DNA from: Heracleum sosnowskyi
Lineage: Eukaryota; Streptophyta; Magnoliopsida; Apiales; Apiaceae
Direction: 5' to 3'
Assembly: GCA_030848705.1 (NCBI GenBank)
Contig: CM061243.1
Coordinates: 761,501-825,500, forward strand
Length of the DNA: 64,000 nt
The notes beneath the pieces were generated by a model. The model did no database searches, was not told where the DNA came from, and saw only the letters and a list, made by a program, of their open reading frames with translations. A program made the position numbers and the translations under genes. This document shows positions 53,301 through 64,000 of this stretch, piece after piece (position 1 is the stretch's first letter; each line of letters starts with the position of its first letter).

Positions 53301-55485
53301 GGTTATTATCTGTCAGTTAGTGAAGGAGGACATTTTGATGCAAATCACCGATGCCTGTCAAATGGTTAAGCTTGAAAAGGACCCTCATGCTGCATTTGCA
53401 TTGATTATTGACGGCAAAACATTAGCTTATGCCTTGGAGAATGATATGAAACATGATTTCTTAAGTCTAGCAGTTGATTGTGCTTCTGTCATATGCTGTC
53501 GTGTCTCTCCTAAGCAGAAGGCTCTGGTGAAATACTTTTATGCATTGAAAACTTGTTTTTGTTGTCCCATTTCAGCCACAAAAATTTCATTAAGTTTACT
53601 AATTGTCTGATTTATTTTATTGCCACACCAGGTAACAAGATTAGTGAAAGAAGGTACTGGAAAGACAACTTTGGCAATTGGCGATGGTGCAAATGATGTT
53701 GGAATGATTCAAGAGGCAGATATTGGTGTAGGCATTAGTGGTGTGGAAGGAATGCAGGTTCGTAATGTTTCTAACAGGTTGCTTCTGAAGTCTACAGTTG
53801 ATAAAAAAAAAAGATTTTCAGGATATCCTCTGAATTGGAACTTGGGATAATAATGAGGAATTGCTTTCTGGTTTTGTATCTGTTGTATACATCCCCATCC
53901 TAAAGATATGATAGAGTGTGAGGAGAAATAACAAATGGGGCTTGTGAATTTTTCAGATCCAAAATTTGTACATATTATATTAGTGAAGTCCAGTTACTCA
54001 AAAGATTGTGTCCATTTATGAATGAAATATCCACTTGGTTGTAAGCTTTTAACTTCTACAGGTTCTGGACATTCTCGAATCATCTTTATTTTGTGACTAA
54101 GTAGGGATGGTTACACAAACATGAGTAGATTATGAATAATTAAATTGAGATTTACATTGAGCTCAAAGCTCATCTTACTTCCTTTTTTTACACAGCTCAT
54201 CATACTTCATAATCCTGTTTACAGGCTGTGATGGCTAGTGATTTTTCGATTGCACAGTTCCGATTTCTGGAGAGACTTCTGGTAGTCCATGGGCACTGGT
54301 GCTACAAGAGGATAGCTCAAATGGTAATATATAAGTTTTTAAAAGTCTCACCAGTATTTTTGTATAAACGGTCTGCTTTTTCAGGTCCACAGAGTGACTG
54401 CATACAAAAAATGTGTCTTTCTTGTTGACATACTCAAATGAGTACCAACTGTCTTTCTTGTTGCATGCACAGCACAATTTTCTCCCTCTTGCTAGTGTTT
54501 ATGTTGCTGACAAAGTGATTCATTCTAATTGATCTGCAACTTTCTGCGTTCAGATCTGTTATTTCTTCTACAAGAACATTGCCTTTGGGCTTACACTATT
54601 TTACTTTGAGGCATTCACTGGCTTCTCTGGGCAATCTGTCTATGATGACTGGTATATGTTGCTATTCAATGCTTTTCTTACATCATTGCCTGTCATTTCA
54701 CTTGGTGTCTTCGAACAAGATGTTTCTTCTGAGGTCTGCTTACAGGTCTGTCCATCAATCTGTTTGAACTCCCTGTTTACATTCAGTTACCAGTGTTTGC
54801 ACACTTACACAAAGTAATTGTCTGTATACAGTTTCCAGCATTGTATCAGCAAGGACCAAAAAACTTGTTCTTTGACTGGTACCGGATATTTGGGTGGATG
54901 GGAAATGGTCTCTATACCTCCCTTGTTATTTTCTTTATGAACATCGTTATCTTTCACGATCAGGCTTTTCGCTCTGATGGCTATACTACAGACATGGCTG
55001 CTACGGGTACCACTATGTTCACTTGCATAATTTGGACTGTTAACTGCCAGATTGCCCTCACAATGAGCCACTTTACATGGATCCAGCATGCCTTTGTGTG
55101 GGGAAGCGTCGTCCTTTGGTATATATTTCTCTTTCTATATGGGCTGGTATCACCGGGGAATTCTTTTAAAGTACTCGAAGAAGCTCTAGCTCCTGCACCG
55201 CTATACTGGTTAACCACGCTCTTGGTAACGGTTGCCTGTATTTCACCTTACCTAGCTCATATATCATTCCAGCGAGCACTCTATCCACTAGATCACCATA
55301 TCATACAAGAAATCAAGTACTACAAAAAAGATAAAGAGGACCGAAGTATGTGGAGAAGAGAGCGGTCGAAAGCTAAACAGGAAACACAGATAGGATTCTC
55401 AGCAAGAGTAGATGAAACAATCAGACAGTTAAGAGGAAAGTTGCAGAAGAAACATTCTTGGTCGACTCCACGCATTAGCAAGTAA
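50345..55485 (+). CDS. ALA: Phospholipid-transporting P4-ATPase (aminophospholipid flippase, ALA4-7 type)
   Basis: Ten coding exons: 50345-52158, 52245-52355, 52601-52877, 52963-53051, 53151-53235, 53317-53526, 53632-53757, 54225-54323, 54554-54745 and 54832-55485. They join to 1218 residues with GT-AG borders throughout, the usual length of the family. The enzyme moves phospholipids from the outer to the cytosolic leaflet, normally with a CDC50/ALIS partner. Landmarks: YNVITFLPKALFEQFHRVAN before TM1, the actuator LDGET (about 198), PISL in TM4, the phosphorylated Asp in DKTGTLTCNQ (about 424), KGAD in the nucleotide domain, LTGDKMETA, and GDGANDVGMIQ. C-terminal membrane helices span about residues 850-1130, followed by a basic tail. 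The LYTFGC N-terminus and ISTTKYNVITF place it with Arabidopsis ALA4-7. One oddity is IISDR where an aromatic residue usually follows II. The gene looks functional. Confidence 0.93.
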
Positions 55486-56267
55486 CTAGGATAAGTTTTT
55501 TTCATCTTCTTGATATTTTTCGTTGTGTCGATATTTGTTCAGGTCACCGGCATTTAGCCAATCTTCAGTGGCCCTTGTTCAAGAGGTGATAACCTGTATA
55601 GTAGCGGCGTTGCTAAGTTGATGCATCAGAGTTATAGAGTAGGAGAGTGTACAGGCTCACAGCAGCAAAAGCATGTATTTGTAGATAATTTCACTTTTGA
55701 CCAAAATAAATATATATGAAAAATGTTAGGTACCCCAAAACTTGTTTCCGAAGTCCGAAAATTACATTTTCAACAAATTAGTGCTACTATAACATTTGGA
55801 TATCAACTAGAGATATTGTGTAGTATTTTTTTAGCCCATAATAAACTTTAAAAAAAAAACAGAATTTTTTTTGAATGTTTAATATTGGGAAAAATAAATT
55901 TCAGTTTTGAAAAATAAAATATTCCAAAATTTGAAATATAATTGAAATGTAATTAGGAGTAAAATGAAAGAGGGGGTTAATTTAAAAATTAAAATAAAAA
56001 AGAGGATAAGTAGGGGGCGATTAGATCAAAGTAAAGGCAGTGGGATGACGAAGCCGATGAAAAAGATGATGCTCAACCCTTTTCTTCTTCTTGTAGTTTG
56101 TTTCTCTCTTTCTTCAATCCCCATTACCTAATACTACTTTTTTTAATTTATTCTTAATTCTTCCTTTAATTTCTTAATTTTGATCCCTTTTTCCTTAACA
56201 ATCTCCCTGTACTTTCCTTCAATCTATATCTCCACCATTTCGTCTACGGTCGTCGCCTTCTCTTCAT

Positions 56268-56273
<6 letters not shown>
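55486..56273 (+). other. Flippase 3' UTR and intergenic region
   Basis: A possible poly(A) signal AATAAA is at 55705-55710. The following AT-rich stretch shows no gene. From about 56030 the sequence is less AT-rich and pyrimidine-heavy and probably contains the promoter and start of the kinase leader. Confidence 0.6.
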
Positions 56274-56301
<28 letters not shown>

Positions 56302-56343
56302 CCTCTCTCTCTGAGTCTCTCTCTCCCCCTCTCTCTCTCTCTG

Positions 56344-56416
<73 letters not shown>
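56274..56416. repeat. Long (CT)n microsatellite in the kinase 5' leader
   Basis: About 140 bp of CT with a few interruptions (GAGTCTCT blocks and CCCCCT), ending 25 bp before the kinase ATG. The Arg-Glu frames on the minus strand arise from it and are not genes. Confidence 0.97.
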
Positions 56417-56419
<3 letters not shown>

Positions 56420-56441
56420 AAGTGATTGAGCAATTGTAAAG

Positions 56442-60981
<4,540 letters not shown>

Positions 60982-62453
60982 ATACATTTTGGCCTGCTCA
61001 CTCTGATGCTGTTTGTAAATTTTGAAAGATATGCTGTTTCTGCATACCATTATTGTAGAAATATTATCCGGTCTACATAGTATGAGGTATGATGAGCGAC
61101 GAGGCTACCTACTTACAGTTTCATATAAAGATGATCCGGATTAGCCTTCCTCAGTACCAGACGGGTTCCAGCTAAATAACTCTTGCTGATCTTCGATGAC
61201 CATTATTGGTGGCTTCTCATTTCCTTTCGTGCTCTTCCCCTACGCTAAGCTTTTCCTCCGACTTGGTCCCAGATACTAGGGGTGGCTATATCCCTTGTAA
61301 TATTGTGACTGTAGCCATTGTATTATTTTTCTTTGGTTTAATTTACTGAATACTATTTTGTTTTGGTCATTGAGCAGTTGCACTTGCGATGTTTGCCTTG
61401 GGCAACCCTCTAGAACTGCGGTACGACCCCCCTTCCCCCTCCCAAAAAAAAAAATCCACGGAAATATCATACCATTCCAGACATGTTAAATTTTGTTTTT
61501 CTGTCAAAGCTCGGATTTGTGCCATTGGAATTCTTGTGTGATATTTATTCTAGCGTTTGTGCTAATGAAGGTGTTAAACTACTTCTTTCATTCTGATTGC
61601 GCAGACTCCTACTTTCTTGATTACACCTATGATGGTTATTTGAACGGATTCTCACTTCTACATTCGGCAGACTTCATTATTTGTTAGATGGATATAATAT
61701 ATGTAATTTTTGCTTAGTAGTTAAAATATGTGCACAATGTTGTATTTGGTTGCGCTTAGTTCCAAGAGTTTTAAATATTAAGTTCCTCTGCGTTGTTTCT
61801 TAGTATGTTTTCCGCTACTCCTCAGAAGTATTTATTTGTAATATCGTCACTGGCTGGTTATAATTTAACTCGATACCATGGAAAAAATAAATTGTGACGC
61901 CGATGCTAATATATTTATTTGTAAATTGTCGGTAATCGTTCATGCTCAACTCATAGTGAAAATTAGTTTGGGACATGAACGATAAATTTAGATTTATAAA
62001 TCATCGATTCGATTATCATATTTATGTCGACTGAGCCAGCCTCTTGTTTTGCCGGATACCAATCAGAAATTTTTTATTGGGAACAGCAAATGGCAGTTGC
62101 AGAAGCAGCAGCAGCAGCAGCTATTATTGACAGTTTTCTAACTACCTCTGACAATACTTGTAATTATTTTATAGGATACAAGTTGATCGCGGACGAGTCT
62201 TTAGAGTTAACAAATTAAGAAATGTTCAACTCTTTTGGAGGAAAAAGCTTTCCTACAAACAAAGAATTCAGCATAATCGCATCTGACCCCGTGCATCTAA
62301 CGATTAATCACCGATTTTTAGAACACGGCTCCGGAATATATTTTACACAGTTCACATAATTATTAGATATAAATCTTGTCATACAAAAGAAAAAGTTGGA
62401 AGAAACTATAATAATTAAAAAAAATTACTCATATTCAAAGACACCTGACCAGC
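60982..62453. other. Kinase 3' UTR and intergenic region
   Basis: The first few hundred bases are probably 3' UTR. No second gene is convincing: short frames at 61493-61687 and 62024-62218 (the latter with an Ala run from a GCA microsatellite, about 62098-62120) lack any recognisable domain. The last part is AT-rich and probably the 3' UTR of the DUF3511 gene on the other strand. Confidence 0.55.
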
Positions 62454-62858
62454 TCACCTCCAACCATAAACAACGTCCTTGATCCACCTGAAACTCTTTC
62501 TCAGCGACCCTTTCATCTTACCTTCAACTGTATAAACCTTATAACCAGCAACCCTTTTCTTTCTTTTCAACTCTGGATCATTAAAACTCCAATTTTTACC
62601 AATTGAACCAGCTTGACTACTACTACTGTTCTTCACTTTCTTGATCTGTATCTCTTTACCCATCATGTAATTATAGCCTGGTGGTGGTGGAGGATGAACA
62701 GAGGAAGAAGAAACATGGTTTGTACTGTAACTCCTGGGCAGATCAGTCATCATCCCAGATGGAACTACTGTTGAATCTTTGTCAGTACCACCATAGCTGT
62801 AATTCTCCAGTTGCATATCTCTGCCATCTCTACATGACTTGGATCTGTAAGAATCCAT
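62454..62858 (-). CDS. Small DUF3511-type plant protein
   Basis: 134 residues without introns. I chose MDSYRSKS at 62858 over an in-frame ATG five codons upstream because MD(x)YRS-like starts are typical of the family. The N-terminal half is Ser/Pro/Tyr-rich and probably disordered (PPPPPGYNYMMG). The C-terminal half has the family signature: SFNDPELKRKKRVAGYKVYT, then VEGKMKGSLRKSFRWIKD and VYGWR at the end. Function is unknown; DUF3511 is a plant family of small basic proteins with no proven role. The basic tail suggests binding to an acidic partner or membrane, which is inference. The gene is convergent with the kinase. Confidence 0.85.
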   Translation of the reverse strand: MDSYRSKSCRDGRDMQLENYSYGGTDKDSTVVPSGMMTDLPRSYSTNHVSSSSVHPPPPPGYNYMMGKEIQIKKVKNSSSSQAGSIGKNWSFNDPELKRKKRVAGYKVYTVEGKMKGSLRKSFRWIKDVVYGWR

Positions 62859-63073
62859 TTCGAAACAGAACAAGATACAATAAAAGATGAATAAAAAAGG
62901 AGAGAAAATGGTTAAATAAAATAATAAAGGGTGAGAAATTTAATGAAAGGGGTTGATCGTTGGGGGTTTAAATTTTACAGTAAGTTGCATGAGACTGCTG
63001 TTGATGATGCTGAGTCAGATGACCACTTGCTCCTGTACGGACACGTGGGAAGTTTCCTTGCTTTTTAGTTTTA

Positions 63074-63350
63074 TGGGTATGTTTGGGATTGCTGTTAAAA
63101 ATGGATGTGCTGTTAAAATAAATGTTGTTGTGAAAATCAGATAACTGTTTGTTAATATTTTTGATATGAACAGGGTATATAATATAAAAGTTTAATGTTT
63201 TTTGGTGAGTTTTGATGTTGAAATCAGTAGTTGCTTTCCGCAAAAGCTGAAAAGCAGCTTTTTTCAAAAGCATGGGGACCTCTTTCTCTAAAAGCAGTTT
63301 TTCAGTCAAAAACACTTTTCAGAAAATCAGTTTTTAAATTTTACCAAACA
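63074..63350. mobile_element. MITE-like element upstream of the DUF3511 gene (hAT-like ends)
   Basis: Left end GGGTATGTTTGGGATTGCTG and right end ACCAAACA show a GTTTGG/CCAAAC inverted match, with inner AAAGCAG/CTGAAAAGCAGC-type complementarity (about 63245-63300). TGTTTGGGATTGCT...AAAGCAG is a phrase frequent in plant MITEs. It lies about 220-490 bp upstream of the start codon, inside the likely promoter. Boundaries and target duplicates are not certain. Confidence 0.45.
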
Positions 63351-63360
63351 ATTTTTTAGA

Positions 63361-64000
63361 CAACTAACAACAATGCAACAACAATGTCAAAAGGAGTCTA
63401 AGTTGATTGAATGTAGATGTCCGGAGACACGTGGCTCCCTCGTATTAAAAGGCATTTTATGATATTTTTTTACAAAACTTTTATTTCAAGAAAATTAATA
63501 AAGTTTTTTTTTTCCTAATTAAACACATTTCCACACCCTTTTTGTTAGACAAAATTCGAATACTAAACATCTTTATGTAAAGAACGTAAAGGAAACGAAA
63601 AAGATACACGAAAAATGTCGGGTAATAATTAATAAAGTTGTCATACTCTAAACAAATGTATACAAATTGATTTTGATGTGAGCCATCAGAACTTTCCAGA
63701 ACGGGGTTGGTCAGGTAAGAGGGCAAGACTAATTCACCGGATTCAAAGAATTTGAGTTTTGAATTGGATGGAGTCAGAGTCAGACACAGCACTTTCCTAC
63801 AAGTTGAATGAATTTTTTTTAAAAAAGAAGAAACACACTGCCTAGCCTGAATCTGTGTCATTGCAATTAACTATAAACACACTACTAATGGTAAACAACA
63901 ATGTAATAGAACAGGAAAAAAACAGAGGAAGCACAGCAACTAATCGGTATCAGACAGACTGCTGCTACTGAAATGGTGGATCATTTGTAATCAGGTGAAT
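63361..64000. other. Spacer at the window end, no supported gene
   Basis: A minus-strand open frame (63861-63481) has ordinary composition in its first 80 codons (SGELVLPSYLTNPVLESSDG) and then becomes AT-rich noise. It might touch an exon of a gene running beyond the window, but nothing confirms this. Confidence 0.35.

Noticed and set aside
62024..62218. 64-codon frame with an Ala run
   Set aside because: Short, based on a GCA microsatellite, without domain or neighbour support; could be an exon relic but cannot be shown.
63481..63861. 126-codon minus-strand frame near the window end
   Set aside because: Only the first part has ordinary composition, no recognised domain; may belong to a gene outside the window.

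Overview
The window is nuclear DNA of a plant, most likely a eudicot. It holds three plant-type genes at the right-hand end (a P4-ATPase lipid flippase with 10 coding exons, a casein kinase 1-like kinase with 14 coding exons, and a small DUF3511-type gene). It also has AT-rich spacers, microsatellites, and LTR retrotransposons of the classic plant lineages Tat, Athila and Sirevirus-like Copia. An asterid with a large genome would fit, but I cannot fix the species from the sequence.

Layout. Positions 1-9.8 kb are AT-rich spacer with a tRNA-like SINE, two Helitron-like elements lying end to end (1969-3348 and 3351-4886, the second filled by a minisatellite), a 290-bp direct duplication, a Stowaway-like MITE, and a stray copy (5515-6028) of the leader of the flippase gene found at 49-50 kb. 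From 9816 to 48252 a single old Tat-type Ty3/gypsy element has been expanded to 38.4 kb by nested insertions. An almost pristine Athila-type element (15224-27047) sits at its RNase H/integrase junction. A 4.9-kb solo-LTR-like insertion (27300-46097) splits its integrase, and a Sirevirus-like Copia element on the minus strand (29453-43377) sits inside that solo LTR. Target-site duplications close three of the four insertions exactly (GTAAG, GCAGC, GGAGT). LTR divergence gives the order: about 34 differences in 689 bp for Tat, 4 in 1230 bp for Copia, 1 seen in 1605 bp for Athila.

From 49.0 kb to the end is the gene space: flippase leader and promoter (49026-50344), flippase gene (50345-55485, +), casein kinase 1-like gene (56442-60981, +), DUF3511 gene (62858-62454, -), and MITE-like sequences in an intron and in the last spacer. 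The host genes do not form a pathway; they are simply neighbours.

Most interesting: (1) an intact 1617-codon ORF between pol and the 3' LTR of the Copia element, with no visible signal peptide or membrane segment, whose N-terminal part seems to share a residue pattern with the extra ORF in the same position of the unrelated Athila element; (2) a roughly 14-bp CG-centred motif repeated about a dozen times in each Copia LTR and again, mostly inverted, in the spacer before that ORF; (3) four exact copies of the Athila polypurine-tract motif downstream of pol; (4) the flippase leader duplicated 43 kb upstream, with Helitron-like ends at the inner edges of the two copies.
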